A stretch of 64,000 bases of DNA from Kribbella jiaozuonensis (GTDB lineage Bacteria; Actinomycetota; Actinomycetes; Propionibacteriales; Kribbellaceae), in NCBI RefSeq assembly GCF_005233875.1, contig NZ_SZPZ01000001.1, positions 310,001 through 374,000 of the forward strand, in the 5' to 3' direction. This document shows, piece after piece, positions 7,796 to 16,099 of the stretch (positions are counted from its first letter, which is position 1; each line of letters starts with the position of its first letter). A model generated the notes under the pieces. The model was not told the DNA's origin, ran no database searches, and saw nothing but the letters and a program-made list of their open reading frames with translations. A program made the translations under genes and the position numbers.

Positions 7796-8575
7796 TCAGC
7801 GTGGCAGATCCAATTGCAGGACGACGAGGGCCTTGCTCGCCGGGATGCCGGACTGGATCCCGAGGATCGGCGGATCGCCGACCGCGCAGCGGGTCTCGGT
7901 CAGCAGCGGGCAGATCGCGTTGAGCAGACCGGTGGTCACGGTGACGTCGGTCGGCAGCGCTCCGCCGGCCGCCGAGGTGAGCGGTTTGATGGCCGCACTG
8001 GCCCGCGTCGACGTCGACGGAGAGGCGATGACCGCCGATCCGGACAGTGTGTAGGTCAGCCGGATCCGGGTGGCGGAGACGGTCAACGGCAGGTCGCCCG
8101 GGGCGGTGACCGTGGTGTTCTCGATCGGCACCGACTGGTCGTCGGCGACCACCTTCAGGTTGGTGACCCGGGGCGTTGTCCGGGCCATCATTCCGGGCAG
8201 GTGGTCGCCGGACGACGGCAACTGCAGCGGCAGGATGTCGGTGGCCGCAGGCAACATCACGTTCTCGGTCATGTCGAACGACCCGTCCCGATGCGGTACG
8301 GCGATCAACTGGATGCCGGGCACGGTCTCGCCCGGACCGGGCGTGGTGGGCCTGGGCGTTGCAGCGCTGCCCGACGGCCGCGAACTGTTCAGCCCCGGGC
8401 TCGGCGCGACCGGGAGTGCGTCGATGCTGGAACAGGAGACGGTCGCGCTGTACCCCAGCACCAGCGCGACCGCCGCCAGGATCAGCGATCCAGCTCTGCG
8501 TCCGGGCTCCCCCACCCCCGATGTCCGCTCGGGGAGGAGCCCGCGACGCCGGTGCGGTGAGCCGGGTCCTGCCAC
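7796..8575 (-). CDS. Membrane-anchored protein of unknown function
   Basis: 259 residues. A basic N-terminus is followed by one hydrophobic segment (SLILAAVALVLGYSATVSC, about 30-48), then a Pro/Ser-rich linker and a beta-rich extracellular part with three Cys (C near 48, NAICPL and TRCAVG). The Cys after the membrane segment could be a weak lipobox. I recognise no family. The start is uncertain because the first 28 residues are Arg/Gly-rich and may not be translated. I chose this frame because the overlapping frame is abnormally Arg-rich. Confidence 0.6.
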   Translation of the reverse strand: MAGPGSPHRRRGLLPERTSGVGEPGRRAGSLILAAVALVLGYSATVSCSSIDALPVAPSPGLNSSRPSGSAATPRPTTPGPGETVPGIQLIAVPHRDGSFDMTENVMLPAATDILPLQLPSSGDHLPGMMARTTPRVTNLKVVADDQSVPIENTTVTAPGDLPLTVSATRIRLTYTLSGSAVIASPSTSTRASAAIKPLTSAAGGALPTDVTVTTGLLNAICPLLTETRCAVGDPPILGIQSGIPASKALVVLQLDLPR

Positions 8576-8711
8576 GAGTCACCGCCCCCCAAAAACGGAC
8601 CTGACCGTTTCCCCTTCCGGTCCGGTCGACTGGGGCATACGATACGCCCGAATTCGTGGGGTAGGGAAATGCTTACGCTATTTTTTGGCGAACACCGGAG
8701 GGGGAAGGAAA

Positions 8712-9608
8712 ATGCAGGAACGGAGCGTGTCCGGGCAATTCCGGGCGGTATCCCTGAGTATTTCGAGAATTCGTGGTCCGGTAATTCGCAGGGTGTTGTC
8801 GCTGCTGCTCGCCGTGATGGTGGCGGCGGCGCCGGCAGTCCTGGCGGTACCGGCGCAGGCCGCTGCGGGGGCCAACCTGTACTTCGTCCAGGGGCTTCCC
8901 GGACGCAGTCTCGACATCAGCGTCGACGGTCATCAGGTTGCCGCGGGGGTGGCCGGCGGGAAGCTGGTGGGGCCTTTCGGGGTTGCGTCCGGCAAGCGGA
9001 TGATCACAGCGAAACAGAACGGAAAGCTGGTCATCCAGCGTGAGGTCTCGGCCGGTTCCGGGGCCAGTCTGGATGTCGTCATCCACCAGCCGGTGTCGCC
9101 GACGGGGCAGCCGCTGATCACGACGTACCCGAACAAGCTGACCGCGGTGCCGACGGACAAGGCCGGGTTGCGGGTCGCGCACGACGCGGCTGTCGGTCCG
9201 GCTGACATTCGGGTTAACGGAAAGGTGCTATTCCGTAACGTAGCGAACGGAGAATCACTCGACGTGGTCGTTCCGGCGGCTACGTACAAGGTGGACATCG
9301 TTCCTACTGGCGCAACGTCACCAGTTGTTCTCGGTCCGTTGGATCTGCCGGTGAAGGCCGGTTACCTGACCCGGGTGTTCGCGATCGGTGCACCCACCCA
9401 GAAGACGATGACCGTTGCCCTGGGCACGATCAAGCTACCGGCCACCGGGTCGGCGAAGCCGGGTGTGGTGAACACCGGAACAGGCGGACAGGCGGCAGGG
9501 CTCGACCAGGCGCAGAGCCCCGCCGGACAGTCCGGACTGTGGGTCGTGGTGTTCCTTGCTGCACTGGGAGTCGCGGTCGTCACTGCCCGGAAAGTAGTCC
9601 GCCGCTGA
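8712..9608 (+). CDS. DUF4397-domain surface protein with LPATG motif
   Basis: 298 residues from ATG 8712 behind a strong GGAGGGGGAAGG site. It has a long signal peptide ending near AQAAA (residue 50), then a DUF4397 beta-sandwich (ANLYFVQGLPGRSLDISVDG, repeated strands to about 235), then LPATG at 242-246, a 29-residue Gly/Ala/Gln linker, one membrane segment (276-290) and a basic tail. This is the build of a sortase substrate, and the next gene is a class F sortase. The gap between LPATG and the membrane segment is longer than usual. Confidence 0.85.
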   Translation: MQERSVSGQFRAVSLSISRIRGPVIRRVLSLLLAVMVAAAPAVLAVPAQAAAGANLYFVQGLPGRSLDISVDGHQVAAGVAGGKLVGPFGVASGKRMITAKQNGKLVIQREVSAGSGASLDVVIHQPVSPTGQPLITTYPNKLTAVPTDKAGLRVAHDAAVGPADIRVNGKVLFRNVANGESLDVVVPAATYKVDIVPTGATSPVVLGPLDLPVKAGYLTRVFAIGAPTQKTMTVALGTIKLPATGSAKPGVVNTGTGGQAAGLDQAQSPAGQSGLWVVVFLAALGVAVVTARKVVRR

Positions 9609-10258
9609 AGCGGGCACTGGTCGGTACGGCGCTGTGCTGTTTCGCCCTGGCGGGTTGTGCCGCCGGGGCGGACGGCGCGGTGCCGACACCGACGCCTACG
9701 TTCGGCTTCACGTTCGAGGGCACACCGTCTGCCGTACCGTCTCCGACCGAGCCGATGTCCGCGCCGCCGGGACGGGTCGGTACACCTGCGCCGAGTCAGC
9801 GCATCCGGTTCGTACCGCAACAGGTCGTGCTGCCGGGCGGCAAGGACGCACCGGTGCTTCCGGCAACTACCGTCAGCGGGCAGCTCCAGGTGCCGGCCAA
9901 GCCGCAATGGGTCGGCTGGTGGGACGGTGGCGCCCAGGCCGGTGATCCGTTCGGTTCGGTCGTGCTCGCCGGTCACGTCGACTCGAAGAACGAGGGGATC
10001 GGGTTCTTCGCGCGTCTGCTCAATGTGCGGGCGGGCGAGATCGTCGTACTGAACGGCTCGGGCCACACGGCGTCGTACCGGGTCGTGTCCATCGAATCGG
10101 TGCGGAAGGATGCGCTCGCGACCAAGAGTGGCGCGTTCGACCAGACCGTCGATCATCGGCTGATCCTCATCACCTGCACGGGTCCGTACCATGCCGATCG
10201 TGGCGGCTACGAGGACAACCTGGTGGTGACCGCGACCCCGATCGGCCTGGCCAAATAG
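9605..10258 (+). CDS. Class F sortase
   Basis: 217 residues if translation starts at CTG 9605, which overlaps the stop of the DUF4397 gene (CTGA); an in-frame GTG at 9539 is the alternative. The N-terminus has a lipobox (LAGC, Cys18), then a Pro/Thr-rich linker and the sortase beta-barrel. The catalytic residues are His124 (AGHVDS), Cys191 (ITCTGP) and Arg199 (HADRGG). Class F sortases cleave LPXTG-like motifs, and the upstream LPATG protein is the obvious substrate. A lipid anchor rather than a membrane helix would be unusual. Confidence 0.88.
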   Translation: MKRALVGTALCCFALAGCAAGADGAVPTPTPTFGFTFEGTPSAVPSPTEPMSAPPGRVGTPAPSQRIRFVPQQVVLPGGKDAPVLPATTVSGQLQVPAKPQWVGWWDGGAQAGDPFGSVVLAGHVDSKNEGIGFFARLLNVRAGEIVVLNGSGHTASYRVVSIESVRKDALATKSGAFDQTVDHRLILITCTGPYHADRGGYEDNLVVTATPIGLAK

Positions 10259-10291
10259 ACCGAAAGTTCTGCAGCGGTAGGCTCCCCGGTC

Positions 10292-10909
10292 ATGGCCAGG
10301 TATTTCGACATCCATCCCGAGAACCCTCAGCGGCGGTCGATCGGTCAGGTGGTGGACCTGCTCCGCGAGGACGGGCTGATCGCGTACCCGACCGACTCCT
10401 GCTACGCGCTCGGCTGCCAGCTGGGGAACCGGGACGGGATCGACCGGATCCGGACCATCCGGCAGTTGGACGACCGGCATCACTTCACGCTGGTCTGCGA
10501 GAACTTCGCGCAGCTCGGGCAGTTCGTGCACATCAGCAACGCCGTCTTCCGGTCGATCAAGGCGGCCACGCCGGGCAGCTACACGTTCATCCTCCCGGCC
10601 ACCAAAGAGGTCCCGCGCCGGCTGCTGCACCCGAAGAAGAAGACCGTCGGCGTACGCATCCCGGATCACGTGGTCACGCAGGCCCTGGTCTCGGAGCTCG
10701 GCGAACCGCTGGTCTCCAGCACTCTGCTGCTCCCCGGCCACGAGGATCCGATGACGCAGGGCTGGGAGATCAAGGAAGAACTCGACAACCAGATCGACGC
10801 CGTCATCGAGGGCGAGGCCGGCACCGAGCCAACCACAGTCGTCGACTTCTCCGAAGACGTCCCCGAGCTCGTCCGAGTAGGCGCCGGAGACCCGACTCCG
10901 TTCGAATAG
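10292..10909 (+). CDS. YrdC/Sua5/YciO family protein (threonylcarbamoyl-AMP synthase fold)
   Basis: 205 residues. It shows the YrdC fold: GLIAYPTDSCYALGCQ (nucleotide-binding loop), a KxR-like IRTIRQLDDRHHFTLVC, GSYTFILPAT, VGVRIPDHV and the final PLVSSTLLL. Family members bind ATP and threonine to make threonylcarbamoyl-AMP for the t6A37 tRNA modification. The length and several motifs (RQLDDRHHFTL) look closer to the YciO branch, whose activity is weaker. The genome probably has a second true Sua5/TsaC, so its role is not settled. Confidence 0.85.
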   Translation: MARYFDIHPENPQRRSIGQVVDLLREDGLIAYPTDSCYALGCQLGNRDGIDRIRTIRQLDDRHHFTLVCENFAQLGQFVHISNAVFRSIKAATPGSYTFILPATKEVPRRLLHPKKKTVGVRIPDHVVTQALVSELGEPLVSSTLLLPGHEDPMTQGWEIKEELDNQIDAVIEGEAGTEPTTVVDFSEDVPELVRVGAGDPTPFE

Positions 10910-10911
10910 GC

Positions 10912-11433
10912 CTACCAGCGGTCCCAGTGCAGGACCTGGTCGCGTGGAACCCGTTTCGCCGGACGGAAGTCGGTCCCGATCGTGAACGCCAGCGGGATGA
11001 ACGCGGCCAGCATCACGTCGTCGTACGGAACCCGGAGTACTTTCGCGAGTTCCCGCTCGAGCGGGCCTTGCGCGGTGGTCCACACCGTGCCGAGGCCGCG
11101 CTCGCGGGCGGCGAGCATGAAACTCCAGACCGCCGGCAGGATCGAGCCCCACGTCCCGGACTGCTCCGCCGCAGACGCCCGATCGGTCCGGCCTTCGACG
11201 GCCGGGATCAGGAACGCGGGGACCCGGTGGATGTTGTCCGCCAGGTAGCGCAGGCTGTCGAACACCCGCTCGGTCGAGCGCGCGTGATGGTTCATCCGCC
11301 GTACGTCGTCCTCCGTCAACGGCTGCCCCGCCGCCTGCGACAACGCCCGCCGGAAGATGTCCGCGACGGCCCGGCGCTGCGCGTCCTCGGTGACGACGAG
11401 AAAATGCCAGCGCTGCCGGACGAGTTGAGAGCC
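10912..11433 (-). pseudogene. Nitroreductase family gene truncated at the 5' end
   Basis: The leftward frame is homologous to the intact nitroreductase at 12512-13183. RQRWHFLVVTEDA matches RQTWHWLVITDAE, and WGSILPAVWSFMLAARERGLGT and FTIGTDFRPAKR match downstream. Homology stops at base 11433 and the frame is closed by TGA at 11467-11469. The first 50 or so residues, which normally carry the RRSVR-like FMN-phosphate site, are missing. The first usual start codon in frame is TTG 11343, inside the domain. I read it as a remnant that cannot bind FMN normally. A functional short variant is unlikely but not excluded. Confidence 0.7.
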
Positions 11434-11454
11434 ATCGTCAATCCTTCCGTTAGC

Positions 11455-11478
11455 AGATAGTCTGCTTCAGGACTATCT
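11455..11478. promoter_or_regulatory. Perfect 8-8-8 inverted repeat (operator-like)
   Basis: AGATAGTC (11455-11462) and GACTATCT (11471-11478) are separated by 8 bases. The size and symmetry suit a dimeric winged-helix regulator. It lies where the nitroreductase 5' end has been lost and 85 bp before the endopeptidase gene, so it may be an operator left without its original target or may serve the rightward gene. Confidence 0.4.
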
Positions 11479-11517
11479 CACACCCTCTTGCTCCGTGGTA
11501 ACAAATGACCGATGGTG

Positions 11518-11549
11518 GCGGGTGAGCGTTAGTCAGTTACCTCACCCGC
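11518..11549 (+). promoter_or_regulatory. Stem-loop in the 5' region of the endopeptidase gene
   Basis: GCGGGTGAG (11518-11526) pairs perfectly with CTCACCCGC (11541-11549) around 14 bases. It ends 13 bases before the start codon and just before the GGAGGG site, so it would lie in the messenger leader or form an operator. It is too short to be a ydaO-type riboswitch. Confidence 0.4.
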
Positions 11550-11562
11550 CCCGGAGGGACTC

Positions 11563-12522
11563 ATGCGACGTGCTCTGCTTGCCCTGATCGTTCTGCTCAT
11601 CACTGCCTTAGTGCCGGCCTCCGCGCAGGCTTACGCGAACGCTTTCTTTCCGACCCAGAGCAGTGGTAACCGCGGTGCCGACGTACAGGCGATCCAGTTT
11701 CTGTTGCAGTACGCCGGACAGGCCGTCGACGCGGACGGGGTGTTCGGTGCGACCACTGTCACCGCGGCGAAGGCGTTTCAGACCGCGAAGGGGCTCGGTG
11801 TCGACGGGATCGTCGGGCCGCAGACCTGGGGAGCGTTGGCGCCGACGATCCGGTCCGGTGACAACAACGCTGCGGTCAAGGCGCTCCAGGTCGAGCTGAA
11901 CTCCAAGCGCCGGCTGAGCCTCCCGGTCGACGGTGTCTTCAGTACGGCGGTCCACGACGCGGTCGTCTCGTTCCAGTCGCATGCCGGCATCGGCGCGGAC
12001 GGCATCGTCGGCCCGGTCACCTGGCGCAACCTCGCCTGGCACTACGACTACCCCGACTTCAGCAACAACTTCTGCGATCAGGACCCGGACGGCAACGGTA
12101 CGGCGGCCAACTGGGCGGCAGCCGCCCCGATCGCCCAGATCGAGGCCGCAGCCCGTTCGTTCGCCGGCACCAACCAGGGCCAGGTCCCGTACGGCGATGC
12201 CGGGTTCGAGCACGGTGGTGACATCCCCGGCCACGCGAGCCACGACAACGGCATGGACATCGACATCTGGCCGATCCGCACCGACAACGCGCAATGCACC
12301 GCGGGCCGGATCACCTGGGAGAGTGCGACGTACGACCGTGCCGCTACCCGCCAGCTGATCCAGGCTGTCCGCGCCGCGGCGCCCGGGCACGTGAAGTACA
12401 TCTGGTTCAACGACCCGACGCTGATCAACGAGGGCCTGACGATGAACTGGCCCGCCCACGACAACCACCTGCACGTCCGGTACTGCGAGAAGGTGCACCC
12501 GAACAGCACGTATGTCTGCTGA
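11563..12522 (+). CDS. Secreted peptidoglycan-binding protein with MepA (M74)-like endopeptidase domain
   Basis: 319 residues behind CGGAGGGACTC. A signal peptide (1-22, ends AQA) is followed by two PG_binding_1 domains (about 32-88 with GNRGADVQAIQFLLQYAG, and 97-162 with NNAAVKALQVEL; both contain VDGIVGP-like endings). The C-terminal domain has HASHDNGMDIDIW and a final NHLHVRYC, the zinc-binding HxxxxxxD and HxH pattern of penicillin-insensitive murein endopeptidase (M74). It probably cuts peptide cross-links in the wall. Its stop overlaps the start of the nitroreductase gene. Confidence 0.85.
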   Translation: MRRALLALIVLLITALVPASAQAYANAFFPTQSSGNRGADVQAIQFLLQYAGQAVDADGVFGATTVTAAKAFQTAKGLGVDGIVGPQTWGALAPTIRSGDNNAAVKALQVELNSKRRLSLPVDGVFSTAVHDAVVSFQSHAGIGADGIVGPVTWRNLAWHYDYPDFSNNFCDQDPDGNGTAANWAAAAPIAQIEAAARSFAGTNQGQVPYGDAGFEHGGDIPGHASHDNGMDIDIWPIRTDNAQCTAGRITWESATYDRAATRQLIQAVRAAAPGHVKYIWFNDPTLINEGLTMNWPAHDNHLHVRYCEKVHPNSTYVC

Positions 12523-13183
12523 CACACTGTCCCACGTGACCTACACCCTCGACCTGAACCCCGACGAACTGCTGACGACGACCCGGACGGTCCGCAAGCG
12601 CCTCGACCTCGAGCGCCCGGTGCCGATGGAGCTGATCCGGGAGTGCATCGAGATCGCCCTGCAGGCGCCGTCGGGGAGCAATCGGCAGACGTGGCACTGG
12701 CTGGTGATCACCGACGCCGAGAAGCGTGCGGCCATCGGCGAGTACTACCGCCGGTCGGTCGAGCAGTACCTGGCCGGCCCGGGCGCGGCCGGGAAGCTGC
12801 ACGCCGACGACCCCGAGCGCGGTCCGGTCCAGCGCCGGGTCGGCGACAGCGTGGCCTACCTGGGCGAGCGGATGGGCCAAGTCCCTGTGCTGGTGATCCC
12901 GTGCCTCAAGGTCCACTCGCTGCCCGCAGGGAACCAGGCCGGCCTGTGGGGTTCGATCCTGCCGTCCGCTTGGAGCTTCATGCTCGCCGCCCGGGCCCGT
13001 GCTCTCGGTACGGCGTGGACGACGCTGCATCTCACCTATGAGCAGGAGGTTTCGGAGCTGCTCCGCCTGCCGGAGGACATCCGTCAGACGGTGCTGATCC
13101 CGACGGCGTACACGATCGGGACCGATTTCAAGCCGGCCGCGCGGCAGCCGCTCGACGAAGTTCTCCACGTCGACAGCTGGTGA
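12512..13183 (+). CDS. Nitroreductase family protein
   Basis: 223 residues from ATG 12512, which lies inside the last codons of the preceding gene; GTG 12536 is an equally possible start, and neither has a good ribosome site. It has the complete FMN-binding pattern: RTVRKRL near residue 27, APSGSNRQTWHW (53-64), the WGSILPSAWSFMLAARARALGT helix and the final TDFKPAARQPL. Such enzymes reduce nitro groups, enones or quinones with NAD(P)H. It is a full-length paralogue of the truncated gene at 10912-11433, on the other side of the endopeptidase gene. Confidence 0.85.
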   Translation: MSADTLSHVTYTLDLNPDELLTTTRTVRKRLDLERPVPMELIRECIEIALQAPSGSNRQTWHWLVITDAEKRAAIGEYYRRSVEQYLAGPGAAGKLHADDPERGPVQRRVGDSVAYLGERMGQVPVLVIPCLKVHSLPAGNQAGLWGSILPSAWSFMLAARARALGTAWTTLHLTYEQEVSELLRLPEDIRQTVLIPTAYTIGTDFKPAARQPLDEVLHVDSW

Positions 13184-13675
13184 TCACGAGGCGGCCATCT
13201 CCTCGATGGTCAGCCCGCTCAGCACCGAACGGGGCTCGGTCACCGTCAGGTCCAGCCCCGGATCGGCGTCCGCGTCCTTCACCTTGACCAGCAGCCAATC
13301 CGCGCCGGTGCGGGTGAAGGCCCAGGCGCCGTTGAGTTTCACGCCGTGCAGTTGCACCTTCAAGTGCCCGCGCTCGATCGCCTCCGCGGGATCGACGAGC
13401 TTGTGCCGGTCGTCGCGGGTCAGATTCGTGTAGACGCCGGCATCCCAGACGATCACGGCGCCGCTGCCGTACTGCGCATCCCGGTGCACTCCCTCGTACG
13501 ACGCGTACTCGAGATCGTGGTCCGTGGTGAACACCGCGAGCCGCTTCACGATCGGGTCCAGCGACGGCCCGCGCGGCACTGCCCAGGACTTCAGCACCCC
13601 GTCGACCTCGAGCCGTACGTCGTAGTGCAGCCGCCGCGCATCATGCAGCTGAACGACGAAAATCGGCTTCGACAT
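13184..13675 (-). CDS. Stand-alone DNA ligase D 3'-phosphoesterase domain protein
   Basis: 163 residues from ATG 13675 with AGGAG 8 bases upstream. The whole protein is the LigD 3'-phosphoesterase domain: FVVQLHDARRLHYDVRLE at the start (H and D/R residues of the metal site), SWAVPRGPSLDP, the GVHRDAQYGSGAVIVWD motif and KLNGAWAFTRT. In LigD this domain trims 3' ends during non-homologous end joining. Here it is free, with no ligase or polymerase domain attached. The neighbouring genes give no repair context. Confidence 0.88.
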   Translation of the reverse strand: MSKPIFVVQLHDARRLHYDVRLEVDGVLKSWAVPRGPSLDPIVKRLAVFTTDHDLEYASYEGVHRDAQYGSGAVIVWDAGVYTNLTRDDRHKLVDPAEAIERGHLKVQLHGVKLNGAWAFTRTGADWLLVKVKDADADPGLDLTVTEPRSVLSGLTIEEMAAS

Positions 13676-13803
13676 CAGGCTCCTGAGGGAATTCGAGTTA
13701 CAGCTAACGGTCCGTGGTGAAGCGGTTGTAGGCTTGCGTCTGGTTGGGAAACCAGCCCCCACAACCTTCCCATCACATCCGCCCCTGTCACGAAGCAGGT
13801 GCC

Positions 13804-13980
13804 ATGCCCGTAGCCCCCTCACCGGCGCGGCCGGTCGCTGTCCAGGTCCTGATCGCAGGGCGCTGGATCGCAGGCCAGGAGCTGGGTCGACGGAGCGGGA
13901 CGGCCGGGGCCGACGAGGTTCTCGTCAGCCACCACGGCCATCTCGTCTGGGTCGACCAGCGCTCGGTCCGCGAATCCTGA
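13804..13980 (+). CDS. Small hypothetical protein
   Basis: 58 residues from ATG 13804 with AGCAGGTG upstream. The pattern VQVLIAGRWIAGQEL, then VLVSHHGHLVWVDQRSVR, resembles small actinobacterial proteins with a beta-rich, SH3-like shape that begin VQVLIDGRW. I know no function. A terminator-like hairpin begins 4 bp after its stop. Confidence 0.5.
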   Translation: MPVAPSPARPVAVQVLIAGRWIAGQELGRRSGTAGADEVLVSHHGHLVWVDQRSVRES

Positions 13981-13983
13981 AAA

Positions 13984-14015
13984 GCTGAAAGCCCTTACCG
14001 TAAAGGGTTTTCAGC
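13984..14015. terminator. Bidirectional terminator-like hairpin between convergent genes
   Basis: GCTGAAA-g-CCCTT (13984-13996) pairs with AAGGG-t-TTTCAGC (14003-14015) around a 6-base loop. It is A/T-richer than its surroundings, overlaps the stop codon of the leftward serine hydrolase gene and can act in both directions. Confidence 0.65.
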
Positions 14016-15111
14016 AAAGAGTTTTCGCAACCAGGTTGCCGATCTCGACCGCGGATGCCGATCCGCTCGGGTCGAACAACGTCCTGGTCAGCGCGAACGC
14101 AACGCCTGAGCGCGTGTCCGCCCAGGCGATACTGCCGCCCATGCCCGGCCACCCGAACGTCGCCGGGCTCTCCTCCGCCGTCGATCCCAGCCGGCCGATC
14201 GCGTAGCCGAGCGCCATGGTCGCCTCGTTGCCGAGCAACTCGTCCTGCGCGACCAACGCCGGCCCGGTGATCACCGGCACCGCGTCCGGCCGGACCAGCC
14301 GTACGCCGTCGACCTCGCCGATCAGCCCGGCGTACAACTTGGCGATACCGCGGGCATTCAGGATCGCGCTCGACGGATCCTCGATCGCCAACTGCTCGGG
14401 CCGGTTGAGCCCGGCGGCGCGCGGCTGCATCGCCGGCGGCATGACCTTGCTGAACATCCCGGCCAGCATCGTGAACGTCTCCTCGGCGCCCTCGGGTTCA
14501 ACCAGTGGAATCAGCCGATCTCGCTGGTCGGACGGCAGCGCGAAGAACACGTCGTTCTCGATACCGAGCGGCGCGATGAGCTCCCGCAGTACGTCGGAGA
14601 TCGATCGGCCGGTCGCGCGCCGGACGATCTCGCCGACCAGCAGGCCGAACGTCTCCGCGTGGTACGTCATCTTCGTGCCCGGCTCCCACCAGGGCTCCGC
14701 GGCGGCGAGGTAAGCGGGAAGCGTGGGGAACGACTCGTGGGTCGCGTCCGGCGGCAGCGCGGGCAGGCCGACGGAGTGCGTCAGCACGTGCCGCAGCGTC
14801 GCCTTGTCCTTCCCGTGCGCGCCGAACTCGGGCCAGATGTCCACAATCGGCTGGTCGTAGTCGAGAATCCCGCGATCCACCAGCACGTTCGCGACGGTCG
14901 CGGACGCGCCCTTCCCGGTCGAGGCCGCGTAGTACAAGCTCTCCGACGTCACGCCGTCGCCCGCGACCGCGTCCACGACCAGCTCACCGTGCTGGTAGAC
15001 CGCGACCTGCAGCCCGAGCTCCGCCTCGACCATCTCGTCGACGCGCTTCTGCACTATCTCCTGGAGGTCCATACGGGTACGTCGGAGCGGAGCGGGGTCT
15101 TTTGACACCAT
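14011..15111 (-). CDS. Serine hydrolase, beta-lactamase class C/esterase family
   Basis: 366 residues from ATG 15111; ATG 15072 (MDLQEIV) is an alternative that matches the usual family start. The motif SxxK is STGK (residues about 70-73, AASTGKGASATV). The second motif YxN-like is YHAETFGLLVGEIV, and the C-terminal GWPGMGGSIAWAD supplies the HxG-like element. No signal peptide is visible, which fits the EstB-like cytoplasmic esterase branch better than a true beta-lactamase. Its ATG directly follows the stop of the LLM gene (TAGATG), so the two form an operon. Confidence 0.85.
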   Translation of the reverse strand: MVSKDPAPLRRTRMDLQEIVQKRVDEMVEAELGLQVAVYQHGELVVDAVAGDGVTSESLYYAASTGKGASATVANVLVDRGILDYDQPIVDIWPEFGAHGKDKATLRHVLTHSVGLPALPPDATHESFPTLPAYLAAAEPWWEPGTKMTYHAETFGLLVGEIVRRATGRSISDVLRELIAPLGIENDVFFALPSDQRDRLIPLVEPEGAEETFTMLAGMFSKVMPPAMQPRAAGLNRPEQLAIEDPSSAILNARGIAKLYAGLIGEVDGVRLVRPDAVPVITGPALVAQDELLGNEATMALGYAIGRLGSTAEESPATFGWPGMGGSIAWADTRSGVAFALTRTLFDPSGSASAVEIGNLVAKTLC

Positions 15112-16011
15112 CTATGCATACTCCAGGGCGAACCTGATCGTGCGCTCCACCTCCGCGTCCGTCCCGACCGGGCAGACCAGGAACTCCGTCGTACCGGCGT
15201 CTGCGTACCGCTGGAGCTCCTTCGCCACCGTCTCCTCGTCGCCCAGGACCGCGGTCTCCTCCGGTCCCGCCTTGCCGCCGCGATCCAGCACCGCGCGGTA
15301 CGACGGCATGTCGCCGGCCGCGCCGTAGTGGGACCCGATCCAGTTCCGGGTCGTATCCGGATCGTCGGTGACCGCGACGCAGACGCCTGCGATGACCTGG
15401 GGTTGCGGTCGGCCTGCTGCGGTTGCCGCGGCGTCGATGGTCGGGCGGATGAAGCTCCCGATGACCTCGGGGCCGGCCCAGCTGGTCGTCGTACCGGCCG
15501 TGAGTTCGCCGGCGGTCTTGAGCATGCGCGGGCCGAGCGCGGCCAGGATGAGTTCGGGCGCCTCGGCTCCGGCGATCTCGAGCTGGCCGCGGGCGGTCAG
15601 CCGTTCACCCACGTAGTCGGTCGGCTCACCGGCGAGCAGCGGGCCGAGCGCCTCGACGTACTCGCGCACGTAGGCCGCGGGGCGTTCCATCGGGATGCCG
15701 AGCATGCCTTCGACCATGTGCGGGTGGCTCGCGCCGACGCCGAGCGTCAGCCGGTTGCCGGTCAGCGCCTGCACGCTGAGCGCCTGCGCCGCAAGGGCGA
15801 GCGGGTGGCGCGGATACACCGGCACGACGCCGACGGCGTACCCGATGGTCGAGGTGTACGGCGCGACGCCGGCGATCAGTGTCAGCGCGTCCCAGCCGAG
15901 TCGCTGGCTGAACCAGACCCGGTCGATGCCGTTGTCCTCGGCGGCCTTCGCGGCGGCGCCGATCTCGTCGATGGTCTTGCCTTCTTCGTCGATCCACAGT
16001 CCGATCCTCAT
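15112..16011 (-). CDS. LLM-class F420-dependent oxidoreductase
   Basis: 299 residues of luciferase-like TIM barrel: MRIGLWIDEEGKTIDEI, DRVWFSQRLGWDALTLIAGV, TLGVGASHPHMVEGMLG and EFLVCPVGTDAEVERTI. The family uses coenzyme F420 or FMN to oxidise or reduce small molecules; the F420 branch is common in this group of bacteria. The substrate is unknown. It diverges from a LysR regulator whose 88-bp shared promoter region has a palindrome, and it is followed by a serine hydrolase gene. Confidence 0.88.
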   Translation of the reverse strand: MRIGLWIDEEGKTIDEIGAAAKAAEDNGIDRVWFSQRLGWDALTLIAGVAPYTSTIGYAVGVVPVYPRHPLALAAQALSVQALTGNRLTLGVGASHPHMVEGMLGIPMERPAAYVREYVEALGPLLAGEPTDYVGERLTARGQLEIAGAEAPELILAALGPRMLKTAGELTAGTTTSWAGPEVIGSFIRPTIDAAATAAGRPQPQVIAGVCVAVTDDPDTTRNWIGSHYGAAGDMPSYRAVLDRGGKAGPEETAVLGDEETVAKELQRYADAGTTEFLVCPVGTDAEVERTIRFALEYA

Positions 16012-16057
16012 GTCCTCCAGTCAACGGGCGCAGCGGCTGCCGACCCAGACGCAGTTA

Positions 16058-16069
16058 CGCTGTACAGCG
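16058..16069. promoter_or_regulatory. Palindrome between LLM gene and LysR gene (likely LysR operator)
   Basis: CGCTGTACAGCG is a perfect 12-bp palindrome inside TTA-palindrome-ATAA, midway between the divergent genes. LysR proteins usually bind such interrupted dyads in the shared promoter. Confidence 0.5.
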
Positions 16070-16099
16070 ATAAGGAATCGTGATCGCCGGGGGTGCCCG

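Noticed and set aside
7788..8582. Alternative 264-codon frame over the membrane-anchored protein
   Set aside because: Very Arg-rich with no hydrophobic segment; the other frame has a membrane helix and normal composition.
9362..11152. A 596-codon leftward frame
   Set aside because: Antisense to the surface protein, sortase and YrdC genes.
11479..11562. A ydaO (c-di-AMP) riboswitch before the endopeptidase gene
   Set aside because: Only about 85 bases with a single 9-bp stem; the known riboswitch is longer and has pseudo-symmetric conserved parts that I do not see.
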